A stretch of DNA of 64,000 bases, from contig OZ020305.1 of NCBI GenBank assembly GCA_963971305.1, positions 48,341,080-48,405,079 of the forward strand, read 5' to 3'. The notes under the pieces are model-generated. The model made no database searches. It was given only the letters and a program-made list of their open reading frames with translations, and was not told the origin of the DNA. This DNA is from Arcuatula senhousia (Eukaryota; Mollusca; Bivalvia; Mytilida; Mytilidae). Position numbers and translations under genes: made by a program. The number at the start of each line of letters is the position of its first letter. Position 1 is the stretch's first letter. Shown one piece after another: positions 23,567-36,600 of this stretch.

Positions 23567-24556
23567 AACCATTTGATTTTTATTTAGGGGGGGGGGGGGG
23601 ATGAAATTTTAAAATTAAAAAAGGGTGAATACCAAAAATCAGGAAATCAAAATCAAAAGGCAGGACAGTACTTTGAAATAAAGAGGGAAGGATACAGTTT
23701 TTGGCTGAAAAAAATTATAGTACATAAACAAATTTGTGTGTGCTAGTGCGCAAAATAAATCCAGGCTCTGACTTTTCCAAAAATAAAAAGGTAGGATGAA
23801 TAAATATGCAAAGCCCTAAATAACTAGAGTTAACACTAAAGTATGTCTCGCCTGCCAGCACCATCAGAAACAATTATTCTTTCTTACTTCCACTATATTT
23901 TGAATTTACATGGATTTTCAGTTTCTGAGATCAAAAGATGTTTATAGAACTAAACATTGCAAAAATATACAATAAAAATAATCAAAGTCACTCAACCGGA
24001 AAATCAAGGTCAAGGTCAAAAGATGAGGATGTCACTGTGCTAAGCTACTACTAGGACATATGCATACCAAGTTTCATCAACCTAGGACTTATAGTTCTTG
24101 AGATATGGAGGTGCTCGCAAAACTTTTCCATTATATGTATTGAAAATTGTCAAAGTCACTCAACCGAAAAATCAAGGTCAAGGTCAAAAGATGGGGATGC
24201 ACCTGTGCTAAGCTACTACTGGGGCATATGCATACCAAGTTTCATCAACTTAGGACTTATAGTTCTTGAGATATGGAGGTGCTCGCAAAACTTTTCCATT
24301 GCTATTATATGTATTGAAAATTGTCAAAGTCACTCAACCGGAAAATCAAGGTCAAGGTCAAAAGATGGGGATGCAACTGTGCTAAGCTACTACTGGGGCA
24401 TATGCATACCAAGTTTCATGAACCCAGGACCTATAGTTCTTGAGATATGGAGGTGCTCATAAAACTTTTCCAAAAAGTTAACGCCGCCGTCGCCGGTAAA
24501 GTAACACCTATGTCCCACTCTGCTTCGCAGGCGAGACAAAATTCAAATGGTTGCTC
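23567..24556. mobile_element. Inverted-end element interrupted by a family B copy
   Basis: GAAGCAACCATTTGATTTTT near 23567 is matched in inverse by AAATGGTTGCTCC at about 24544-24556, and a G13 run follows the left end. The family B element at 23826-24540 separates the halves, so it appears to have inserted inside. Confidence 0.5.
23826..24540 (+). mobile_element. Family B element, 3 internal units
   Basis: Starts AGAGTTAACAC, then TGTCTCGCCTGC, three units of about 168-177 bp each with TCAAGGTCAAGGTCA, a GCCGCCGTCGCCG tract, and the end GCAGGCGAGACA. Ends are 12-bp perfect inverted repeats. Confidence 0.88.
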
Positions 24557-25340
24557 CTTTACTTGAGCTTTGAACTTAGGATTACATACCTTACCCATAC
24601 ATAGGAACGGGGATTGGTTCTCCTAGAAGTGGAAGGAAATACAAAGGGAATAGAGTTATTCAAATTGGCATTTTCCTTGCTTCTCTGATTCAAGTACTAG
24701 TAGTGATCACTCCCCAATGGTTACTTGCCCTCCTTGAGCATCTCAAATTCTCAGTTCAAGTTGTCACTGTCAATATTTCACATTTTTAACAATTTTTAAC
24801 TTCATTATTCGATGTTTCCTATATGAGATTTCTGTGATATATATGCATAATATTGTTCATTAAGTTTTGAGAGAAAAGCAGCTATTAATTTTAGGCATCA
24901 AAATTCCTAAGAGTCAAGATGACTTCATCTAGAGATAGAAAGATATGTGTGGGCAATACTCTAATTGCATGCATTTCAAGTTTCATCTATCATGTTGGAT
25001 TAAAAACTAAGGATTCTTAAAAACCTCATTTATTCTTCCTAAGTATTCAAATTGCATGCATACCAAGTTTCATCAATCATGTTGGATTAAAAATTAATGA
25101 TTCTCAAAAACCTCACTTCGTTTTCCATTCTTTCACTTTCTTAATAATTGTAAAGTAATATGTAGGTTTATGGAAAAATCTCACCACTATATATGGTGGG
25201 GCATAAAAAGACTTTAAAAATACTTGTGCATTGTATTACATGTCCATTCCACAGTAAATTGATCTCCCTCAAAGACAATAAGATGCAGTGGAGAAAAAAA
25301 ACAGATGTCCACAGAAATACAAGTGTGGCCACTAAAAGTA

Positions 25341-26301
25341 TGTCTCGCCTGCCAGCACTATCACTTAAATCAACTACCTAAGCTTTCATATCTTGATATA
25401 AACACAAAATGTGTCTGCATACCCAATATTAGATGCATAGCTATTATTCTATTCAAGCAATCCATTGTCCATACAAGTATTACAAAAAGTTTTCTGCCTT
25501 AAAAAAAAAACCTAAGTTCACAGAGTCACTGGAGCGTAAAAATGGGGTCATGGTCACATAGCATGGTGACAGTTGCGTTAACCATAACTGCAACTGTCTG
25601 TATACGAAATATCAGATGCCTAGCTAATATACTTTTCCAGCAATTCATTGTCCACAAGTCTTATAATAAAGTTTTTCGGCCTGAAAAAGACCTAAGTTCA
25701 CAGAGTCACTAGAGCATGAAAATGGGGTCAGGGTCATGCAGCATGGTGACAGTTGAATAGACCATAACCTACACTGTCTGTATACCAAATATCAGATGCC
25801 TAGCTAATATACTTTTCCAGCAATTCATCGTCCACAAAAGTCTTACAAAAAAGTTTACAGCCTGAAAAAAAGACCTAAGTTCACAGAGTCACTGGAGCGT
25901 AAAAATGGGGTCAGGGTCACATGGCATGGTGACAGTTGCATAGACCATAACCTGAACTGTCTGTATACGAAATATCAGATGCCTAGCTAATATACTTTTC
26001 CAGCAATTCATTGTCCACAAGTCTTATAATAAAGTTTACTGCCTGAAAAAAGACCTAAGTTCACAGATTCACTGGAGCGTGAAAATGGGGTCAGGGTCAC
26101 ACGGCATGGTGACAGTTGCGTAGACCATAACCTGAACTGTCTGTATACCAAATATCAGATGCCTAGCTATTATACTTTTCAAGCAATTCATTGTCCACAA
26201 AAGTCTCACAAAAAAGTTTACGTCGCTGCTGCCACCGCCGCCGCCGCCAGAAAGTAATACATATGTCTCGCCTTCGACGACTATTCGTCGCAGGCGAGAC
26301 A
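25341..26301 (+). mobile_element. Family C element, ~5 internal units
   Basis: Bounded by the same 12-bp ends as family B (TGTCTCGCCTGC and GCAGGCGAGACA), but the internal ~170-180-bp units differ: CCTAAGTTCACAGAGTCACTG, GGGGTCAGGGTCACA, CATGGTGACAGTTGC, CTGTCTGTATACCAAATATC. A GCCACCGCCGCCGCC tract precedes the tail. Confidence 0.85.
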
Positions 26302-26809
26302 AAAACTGTAGGGCCTGAGAGTAGATGTAGCAAAAATATGCTGTAAATGTAAAATTCATAGAAATTTTAAATTGAGAACTTCTAGTTATTGAAATATTTT
26401 AGGGTAAATAGTTTTATACATATTGCAAATCAAGCTGAACCATGTTTTGATGTAATACATGAAATTGTTTGTAGCTCAGTTCTTTGGACTGTGTTAAGGT
26501 GTATCTACTTCTATGTTCTTACATCTATTCCATCAAGAAAAAAAAAACAGTTTCAACAAAATAACCGAACTGGGATGATCAATATTTAAAGTCCAACAAG
26601 AAACCACAAAACAAGGAAAATAAGGGAGAAATTGAAGATCACAATGGTCCTGACTTTGTACATGAATTTCAAAAGAAATAGTGATTTAAAGTTTGCAACC
26701 AGAAGGTCCAGTAGTAACACAAACACTACAATGGCAGGTTCCCATATGTCAGCTGTGGTTTAAAATATTTGGTAAACAGGAAGTAGATGAGGTATAGACA
26801 CAAAATTGC

Positions 26810-27056
26810 AATTCCTCCTATGAGGGGGGGGGGGGGGGGGGTTTAGGAGGGGGTCTGATCCCGGAATCCCGAACTAATTTTTACAAAATCCCATCATCCA
26901 GACTTACAAATGAGAAAATCCCAAATCTCTGTAAAGTAGATATAATTGTATCCCGGAATCCTAAACTTGTATTGTCAAAATCCCGGAATTCCGAGCTTAA
27001 ATATGGCCAATCCCGGTGTCCAGAAAATGGTCCTACCCCCCCTCTCCTATAGTACC
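26810..27056. repeat. G-run element with CCCGGAATCC phrases
   Basis: TCCTATGAG followed by about 18 G's is mirrored in inverse by CCCCCCCTCTCCTATAG near 27036-27052. Between them AATCCCGGAATCCTAAAC-type phrases repeat. It is a compact inverted-end repeat with strong G-quadruplex potential. Confidence 0.55.
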
Positions 27057-27274
27057 ATTGGAGAAAGGTCAGTACAAAATATCCGGAGGATGTGATATGT
27101 AGTTGCCCAGATAACAGACGAAAATTTGTATGAAGTGGCAGGACGATGGAAAGTACCAAAGCAACTGGTATATGTCCCTTTGCAACATAACAACATAGGT
27201 TATGCAAATTATACAACATTCTGTCCTAATTGGCTATACAAATATAGAACAAAAAGCATTTTATAAGAAATATG

Positions 27275-30200
27275 ACTTTATTTTGATGATCTCTAAGAAT
27301 TATCCTATTGAAATGAAAATGTTTTTTTATTTTTATGGACAAATCATTGACTGTACATATGAAATAAACATAATACTTAATTATTAATTAACAATATGCA
27401 AATGAGAATAACAATATCTTATCTGGTCAACCATCCAATGAACAATTATAAGATACATTTATACACAAGGATATCGACATAGTATTGTGTAATACTGCCC
27501 TAATATTATCATAATCTCCCTTGATAAAACAAAATCCATAAGCACAATCTTGACTTTTAAGGACTGTTTCATAAATCAATACAAACCACCCAGGGAACTG
27601 CACTTCAATTTGACACTATGGTTAGGTGATTCATAGATAGATTAGTACTACCATGACATTAAATTCTAAGAACATCCCCTAGTAACCTTAATTGTTAAAA
27701 TTGACAGCCCTCAGCCAACACATTCATTCCCTTAAAATCAGGTACCTATCCACAAACTTATTAGCTTTAACTTGTGCTCTTCAGTATTAAGTAAATACTT
27801 AATCTAATGGAGACATTTTGTAATGTGAATTTGATGTCTGTCTGACACAGCTTAAGGTGTAATGTAAAGTGTTAAGATACAGTGACAAAGTGAACGAAAC
27901 TTCTTCACTTTATATCATTATATTCCCAATAATGCTAACATCTACATTGAAAAAAATATGTTATTATTAAAGTCAATACCAATTCAGGTTTTGTAAAAAC
28001 CTTAAAATAAAATACAAGAAAAACAGGTTAAATTAAGATTATGGAACAAAAATAAACAAACATTAGGACAAAGTCTCCTACATAATGCACCTTTGTGAAC
28101 ATTGTCGTACAAGATTAAATCATATAAGAAAATCTAAGTCAGTATTAGACTCCCATTAGACATTATACATAACAATTGTTAAAATAGCATAATTATCTTA
28201 CATATAAAATAGCAAGATAAAACGGTCAAGTTTTACACAATAAAAATTAAGCCTTTTGTTCTTTATGAATATGCCTTTACAGCATCTTCATATTATGACA
28301 ATAATAAATACAAATTTAAAACAAAAATACTCCACACACACTTCATTGAACAGGACAGGCAACATATAATGAAGTGTATTGCACCATGTGTGTACTCTTA
28401 TATAATGTGTATTATAGGAATAAAGAGATTCTAAAATGATACTCTAAAAAATGAACTCCTTCCATACTTTTGATATAAACACAGGCATTCATACATTATT
28501 ACAAACACTTGAACTTGAGACAAACAAATGATATTACATACACTATCTCATGTTCAATTTGTATTAGAAACTTATTCGTTTGTACTTAATTTCTAATCCT
28601 GATTGGTTTCATGTTTCTTCTGCAGGTACAAAAAAAAAGACTGCCAACAACTTAATTCTCAATTTCAACCTGCTTTATATTGTCACTCAATCACACAAAG
28701 AAATACCTATACCAAATTCTATTGAAATGCGAAATAGCGAAAATAGATGAATGTTAAGTCTAGGGCAACAATAACAGTAAATGAAGTTCAAGGTTTTGAG
28801 ATCCATCAATAGCTGCAACCCAACAAAAACAAATGTCAAGAGACTGAAGTTAGACCAAACATGCCAATTTCATTGATATTCAATGCTGTGTAAAACATTC
28901 TAATGGCACAAAAATTGTTCCTTTGACCACCACCACTACACTGCAGTTTCCACTCCAGAAATTAAACTCCTTATGAAAATTTTGAGCATATAGATTAAAA
29001 GTTATAGGGTGATATTGAAATTGAAAAATTTTGTTCCACAGCTTATTACTTCAAACCAACTTATACCCTTCCTCCACTGCACCAAATATTACAATTTACT
29101 ACTACATTGTACTTAAGAAGTTTCAGTCCTATCAAAATGTATTATAACAACAACTAACTTTTAACTCTAGTAGATATTTAAGTTCTCATTCACATCTTTA
29201 AGAGTAAAATAATATGCATTCTTACAATCAGCAAGCATCAATATAAATGGTCTTACATAACATTATCAGATACTCAGATACATAGAAGTAAAATTTATGA
29301 AAAATATATAATTCAGTCTTCCTTCAAGTTAATATAAAACATTTATAACATCTGACTGAACAATGAAAATGGCTTGTTTACTAGGCCATTTATGTCTGAA
29401 TATTTGGTACAACTAAGCAATCTTTTAATAATACAGGTATAACCATAAAATTGCAAAAATAATAACAATATGGCAAAATATTCATACACAACATTTATAA
29501 TATTGGAATGATTGCCTATTCCTGATATTTTAGCCCTGGATCAAGATACTGTACAGTTTGATTTCAGATTTTGTTTAATAGAAAATTAAGTAACCAACGA
29601 AAGGTCTAAATTTCGTACAATAGGTTTCTTGATGAACAGATTGATATTTTCTTCTATTGAAAATTCAATTTGATTTACTTTTGAAAATATACAATATTTA
29701 GTTGGCTATTATATTGGTATTGACATTATTCTGCATGTGGTTAAATGACATATCTGGCAAAATTTTTGACGTAGAAACATCTACCATTAAATTTACAATC
29801 CGAAATTTTGAAGTAGAAGCATCTACCATCAAATTCACAATCTGACTTAACATTCAAACATCAAAGAAAGGTATGATTGGCAAATCCTTGTAGTGTGACA
29901 ATGGTTGGGTGCCCAGTGTCAAATGGTGGTGCTCCATCATCTTCAGAATTATATAGAGGAACTGTATCCTGATCCAGGGTCGCACGTCATTTTCGACTTT
30001 TAACTCCTCTCTTTTTCACCTTTTTCTTGTTTGTAAAACAACAGCATCTGTATCAAAGAGATACTCAGAATGCAGGAAATGTCAATGATACAAAGAAAAA
30101 TCTCAAAAATAATCTTATTAACAAAGATTTTAGAGGAAATTATTTTTCATTCAGCTCTTTCATCAAATTTAGAATACCATTCTAAATCTGATGGTGTAAT

Positions 30201-30581
30201 GTTTGAATATAAAATAACTTCCCTTTAAAATCCCCACAATGCTGAATTATTTTGCAGCTATTTTGCTTAACACCTCAAGCTTTAATGCTCATCTTTTCCA
30301 AAAATTTTGAATTTTGGAAACATATCATTTTTTTTAGCAGACATGTAAAAACATCGGCACTACCAAACCAGCACTATAAGATGAATGACTGATTTACTAC
30401 ATATAAGACTGTGTGTAAAATTTAGTTTATAATGGACAAAAACTTTTCAGTTAATTAGAGCACTGTAAATGCTTAACATTGAAGACTGACAATAAAGCTT
30501 GAGTTTTATCACAATGATGCAGATCTTGTCAGCGTTAAATTAACAAGTCATGGGCAGCCATGTTATAAGTGTTTATCCTTT
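27275..30581 (-). other. CSNK1G: Probable long CSNK1G 3' UTR
   Basis: About 3.3 kb after the stop are AT-rich, non-coding and free of the repeat families that fill the rest of the window. The only AATAAA hexamers seen on the minus strand in this stretch lie near its far end, at about 27275-27330. The absence of insertions fits a retained transcript end. This is inference; the cleavage site is not proven. Confidence 0.4.
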
Positions 30582-30627
30582 TTATCGTCGACTCTTCTTT
30601 TTCTTTCTACGCCGGAAGAAACAGCAC
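30582..30627 (-). CDS. CSNK1G: CSNK1G last exon (palmitoylation/polybasic tail)
   Basis: It encodes (K)[14 protein letters not shown] then TAA. Vertebrate CK1 gamma ends KCCCFFKRKRKK and a few more residues. The Cys-Cys pair is the expected palmitoylation site that anchors the kinase to membranes; there is one Cys fewer than in vertebrates. Acceptor TTTCAG. Confidence 0.94.
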
Positions 30628-33600
30628 CTGAAAGCAACAAGAGATGAAAGCCTTGCAAGATAGGAGAAAATTGAAAAAAAAATTCTAAATTTAATAATTC
30701 TGTAATTAAAATTGGTTGAATAAATAGGAATAACTTTTAGGGAAAATTTTTTAAGGTTGGAAAACATAAGGTTTCATAAGATGTTTATTGTGGCAAATAT
30801 GGTGGTTTGAAATACATGATTTTTAATTGTAAAATTTTCATCAGTGGGAATACAACTCAAAATTGGAAAGTTCAAAACCAAATGTTTAACTTTATTAACA
30901 AAAATATGGGAAAATGAATCCTACACCAAGGGTATTATAAGAATATATTTAGCTCAAATGAAACACAGACTTTTTTTATTACAAGTGTGCTGTAGTTTCG
31001 ATGACTTGCAAATTAGGCAATGAAAAGAATCTACTAAGTATTATGAATATCAATTGAGTCGAAATTATTCTAGGAAAGAATATTCTCAATACGAAGTTCA
31101 TTGAATTTTAAACAAAAAACTTGAACATTGCTAAACTTTCATCAATATGTCTGCTTTACCAGAACACTAGGATACTATTTTGTAACATGTAACAAATGGC
31201 TAGAGGTTTAGCATTTTTATTTTGTTTGTTTTTTTGGTTCTATTTCAGATTTTTCTGTTGCATTTTTCTAGATTTTAGTATTGATTTTTGGATGTAATTA
31301 ATAAATTCAGCTAAAATCACTTGCAGCCAGTAACAAGAGGCTCCCAGGAGCCTGAATCGCTCACCTGGTCTTGATGTTGACCCTATACTTTTGTAGAGCT
31401 AAATGAGCTGAACATTTAAGCAAGTAACAGCTTTTCTCTACCTGCAATAGCTTTCATTCTGTAGGCCAAAAACACCATTTTTCACCTATAAGGGGCCATA
31501 ACCCCTATAAGGAGTCATCTGACAACTTCGACCCTATGGAGACTTTTGTAGAGCTAAATGAGCTGAACATTTAAGCAAGCAACAGCTAATCTCTATTTGC
31601 AATAGTTTTCATTCTGTAGGCCAAAAACATGAAAAATCGCTTTTTTCAGGGGCCGTAACCCCTATAATGGGTCATCTGACAACTTCGACCCTATGGAGAA
31701 TTTTGTAGAGCTAAATGAGCTGAACATTTAAGCAAGCAACAGCTAATCTCTATCTGCAATAGTTTTCATTCTGTAGGCCAAAAACATGAAAAAATCGCTA
31801 TTTTTCAGGGGCCGTAACCCCTATAAGGGGTCATTTGACAACTTCGACCCTATGGAGAATTTTGTAGAGCTATTTGAGCTGAACAGTTAAGCAAGCAACA
31901 GCTAATCTCTTCGTGAAATAGTTTTCATTCTGTAGGCCAAAAACATGAAAAATCGCTATTTTTCAGGGGTCGTAACCCCTATAAGGGGTTTTCTGACAAC
32001 TTTGACCCTCTGGAGACTTTCGTAGAGCTAAATGTGCTGAACATTTAAGCAAGCAACAGCTAATCTCTATCTGCAATAGTTTTCATTCTGTAGGCCAAAA
32101 ACATGAAAAATCTTAATTTTTCAGGGGCTGTAACCCCTATGAGGGGTCATCTGACAACTTTGACCCTATGGAGAATTTTGTAGAGCTAAATGAGCTGAAC
32201 ATTTAAGCAAGCAACAGCTAATCTCTATCTGCAATAGTTTTCATTCTGTAGGACAAAAACATGAAAAAAAGCTATTTTTCAGGGGCCGTAACCCCTATAA
32301 GGGGTTATCTGACAACTTCGACCCTATGGAGACTTTCGTAGAGCTCAATGAGCGGAGCATTTAAGCAAGCAACAGCTAATCTCTATCTGCAATAGTTTTC
32401 ATTCTGTAGGCCAAAAACATGAAAAATGGCTATTTTTCACCTTTAAGGGGCTGTAACCCCTATAAGGGGTCATCTGACAACTTCGACCCTATGGAGACTT
32501 TTGTAGAGCTAAATGAGCTGAACATTTAAGCAAGCAACAGCTAATCTCTTTCTGCAATAGTTTTCATTTTGTAGGCCAAAAACATGAAAAAATGCTATTT
32601 TTCACCTTTAAGGGGCCGTAACCCCTATAAGGGGTCATCTGACAACTTTGGCCAAATGGAGACTTTTGTAGAGCTTTTGATGCTGAATCAGTAGTGTGGC
32701 CTCAGATTTGCTCTATCTCTTATACTTTTTGATTTATAAGCCAAAAACAGTAGTCTGACCCCCCTAGTCTATTTTTAGTAACGGCGGCCATGTTTTTTAA
32801 CGGATCAAAAATCAAAACACAAGTTTGGTGCAGGACACACTAAGGATCATTTATACCAAGTTTCATTAAATTCTGTTCAGTAGTTTCAGAGGAGAAGATT
32901 TTTGAAAAATTGTTAACAGACGACGACAGATGACAGACGACAGACGACGACAGACGACGACGGACGCCAAGTGATGGTAATAGCTCACATGGACCTTTGG
33001 TCCAGGTGAGCTAAAAACTATGGTTGAGACAGCGAGCAGTGCCTACTGGCCTTGTTATAGACTGCTGGCCGTTTTCCATTGTGGTTTTTCTAAATCACCA
33101 CTATATGTGAGCTGTGTTAGGTACACTTATTCCACATCTCATTATTTTCTATTTTGTTCCAGCCTGTCTATACCAGTGAATAACATACTTTGTTTCACTT
33201 TGATCTTCATCCCTCTGTCCCTGGTTATTAAAAGGTGTGTTAGATTGAGCACCCGTTGGATCATCTGGGGCTAGGTCACCATTAGTAGAGTTCACCACCT
33301 TAAAATAAAAGGAAGAAAACAATTAAGACCAAACTAAAACAACATATAAAATTGTCAATGTTAAATGCGAGAAGAAATGGTTCTAGTTGATACATATTTC
33401 TATCTGTGAACACCAGTTAGCTAAATAAATGCCTACAAATGGAACAATAGAAACAAGTAAATTGCTCACTAGTGATACCCTGCTCGCGAAAAAAATCTAA
33501 ATATTTAAAAAGCCTACCAGTAGTAGGACAGACAAGGATAAAACAGTATTGCCCCCTCTTTTTTGAAGCAGGGGTATAATTATAAGTAATAATTTCTTAA

Positions 33601-36600
33601 TTCATTTGTATAGAAACTAAATTGCAAAAAGAAAGTAATGAACTGACTGGGGGGGTGTTTAACATGACTATGCTTAGATAAGGTCTGCAGCGTCGTTTTA
33701 ACAAAACATGTGCCTATAAAACCTGTACATAAATATTTACAAGAGTTAACACTAAAGTATGTCTCGCCTGCCGGCACCATCAGAAACAATTATTCTTTCT
33801 TACTTCCACTATATTTTGAATTTACATGGATTCTCAGTTTCTGAGATCAAAAGATGTTTATAGAACTTAAACATTGCAAATATATGAAATAGAAATAATC
33901 AAAGTCACTCAACCAGAAAATCAAGGTCAAGGTCAAAAGATGGGGATGCAACTGAGCTAAGCTACTACTGGGGCATATGCATACCAAGTTTCATCAACCT
34001 AGGACCTATAGTTCTTGAGATATGGCAGTGCTCGCAAAACTTTTTCATTGCTATTATATGTATTGAAAATTGTCAAAGTCACTCAACCAGAAAATCAAGG
34101 TCAAGGTCAAAAGATGGGGATGCAACTGTGGTAAGCTACTACTGGGGCATATGCATACCAAGTTTCATCAACCTAGGACCTATAGTTCTTGAGATATGGA
34201 GGTGCTCGCAAAACTTTTCCATTGCTATTATATGTATTGAAAATTGTCAAAGTCACTCAACCGAAAAATCAAGGTCAAGGTCACAAGATGGGGATGCAAC
34301 TGTGGTAAGCTACTACTGGGGCATATGCATACCAAGTTTCATCAACCTAGGACCTATAGTTCTTGAGATATGGCGGTGCTCGCAAAACTTTTTCATTGCT
34401 ATTATATGTATTGAAAATTGTCAAAGTCACTCAACCGGAAAATCAAGGTCAAGGTCAAAAGATGGGGATGCAACTGTGGTAAGCTACTACTGGGGCATAT
34501 GCATACCAAGTTTCATCAACCTAGGACCTATAGTTCTTGAGATATGGAGGTGCTCACAAAACTTTTCCATTGCTATTATATGTATTGAAAATTGTCAAAG
34601 TCACTCAACCATAAAATCAAGGTCAAGGTCACAAGATGGGGATGCAACTGTGGTAAGCTACTACTGGGGCATATGCATACCAAGTTTCATCAACCTAGGA
34701 CCTATAGTTCTTGAGATATGGCAGTGCTTGCAAAACTTTTTCATTGCTATTACATGTATTGAAAATTGTCAAAGTCACTCAACCGGAAAATCTAGGTCAA
34801 GGTCAAAAGATGGGGATGCAACTGAGCTAAGCTACTACTGGGGCATATGCATACCAAGTTTCATCAACCTAGGACCTATAGTTCTTGAGATATGGAGGTG
34901 CTCACAAAACTTTTCCATTGCTATTATATGTATTGAAAATTGTCAAAGTCACTCAACCATAAAATCAAGGTCAAGGTCACAAGATGGGGATGCAACTGTG
35001 GTAAGCTACTACTGGGGCATATGCATACCAAGTTTCATCAACCTAGGACCTATAGTTCTTGAGATATGGCAGTGCTCGCAAAACTTTTTCATTGCTATTA
35101 CATGTATTGAAAATTGTCAAAGTCACTCAACCGGAAAATCTAGGTCAAGGTCAAAAGATGGGGATGCAACTGAGCTAAGCTACTACTGGGGCATATGCAT
35201 ACCAAGTTTCATCAACCTAGGACCTATAGTTCTTGAGATATGGAGGTGCTCGCAAAACTTTTCCATTGCTATAATATGTATTGAAAATTGTCAAAGTCAC
35301 TCAACCGGAAAATCAAGGTCAAGGTCAAAAGATGGGGATGCAATTGAGCTAAGCTACTACTGGGGCATATGCATACCAAGTTTCATTAACTTAGGACCTA
35401 TAGTTCTTGAGATATGGAGGTGCTCGCAAAACTTTTTCATTGCTATTATATGTATTGAAAATTGTCAAAGTCACTCAACCGGAAAATCAAGGTCAAGGTC
35501 AAAAGATGGGGATGCAACTGTGGTAAGCTACTACTGGGGCATATGCATACCAAGTTTCATCAACCCAGGACCTATAGTTCTTGAGATATGGAGGTGCTCA
35601 TAAAACTTTTCCAAAAAGTTAACGCCGCCGTCGCCGCCGCCGCCGGTAAAGTAACACCTATGTCCCGCTCTGCTTCGCAGGCGAGACAAAAAGATTACCA
35701 ATATATATTATAGTTATCTTCAATAGTTTATCAAGAATGAACAGGGTGCAATAAATTAAAGTAGACTTGCTTTTTCCTGTGTATCATTAGACCAAATTGC
35801 AATGTAAGAATATGAAAAATTGCATACCAAATTTCAATGAGAACAAAAGAAATGAAAACAAGGGGTGCTAGAATACTGTTTTACATTAAACTATAAGCCA
35901 TTCAGAACTGCAAGAAGTCAGTTTAAAAATCAAACCAGAATACAAAGAACTCATGCTATTTTACAGATCTTTGAATATGAATCAGTGTAAAAACTTTCAT
36001 GACAATCAGACCTTTCATTTTTGAAAATCCCATTTCATTGTATACTGTAAACATTAATTTTCGTGGTTGCTAATTTTTGCACATTCATTCTAAATGTCTA
36101 TTTTGCGAGTATAAATTTCCACAATTCTTACTTATCATTGTAAATTTGTAAGTCCTAGTACTATTTTTCACACTTTTTCATTGACCCTGAATATAGGAGA
36201 TTAGAACACCATGAAAATGACTATATTTACAGTACTTGATTGAGGATATGAACAGACAAATACACAGACCCAAAAGCTAATTAACCTACTACAGTTTGTT
36301 GTAGGGTACATAAACAAAAGTAAAAAAATAAGAAAAAGTACAAAATAATTCTGAAAGACTGAAGCACAAAAGTCATTCAATGTACATATCAAAGAATTTA
36401 GTGAACTCAACTTAAATAAGCATTGAAACAAGCTATCAGTAAGTAAATCACTGCTAGTAGTAGGCTTTTGCTGTTTTTACATGATCAATGTTTAATTTTA
36501 TATTGATCACAATACTGTAGAAGCAGAAATATTGGTGGGGGATTTAATTTCGTTTATTTTGAGGGTAAGAGAAAACCCGACGAATTCAGAATATTTAGTT

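Larger units (their letters stand above)
23187..27274. other. Intergenic region between TRIP4 and CSNK1G
   Basis: It contains the 5' flank of TRIP4 (about 23187-23500, no TATA box or initiator that I can defend) and then the family B and C elements and a G-run repeat listed separately. No other coding exon was recognised. Confidence 0.6.

Noticed and set aside
34128..35603. 491-codon open frame with nine repeated [20 protein letters not shown] blocks
   Set aside because: It is the family B 174-bp tandem unit read in one frame; 174 is a multiple of 3 and units lack stops by chance. The same frame appears, short, in each family B copy (8898, 24205, 44629), with no start context or splice partners.
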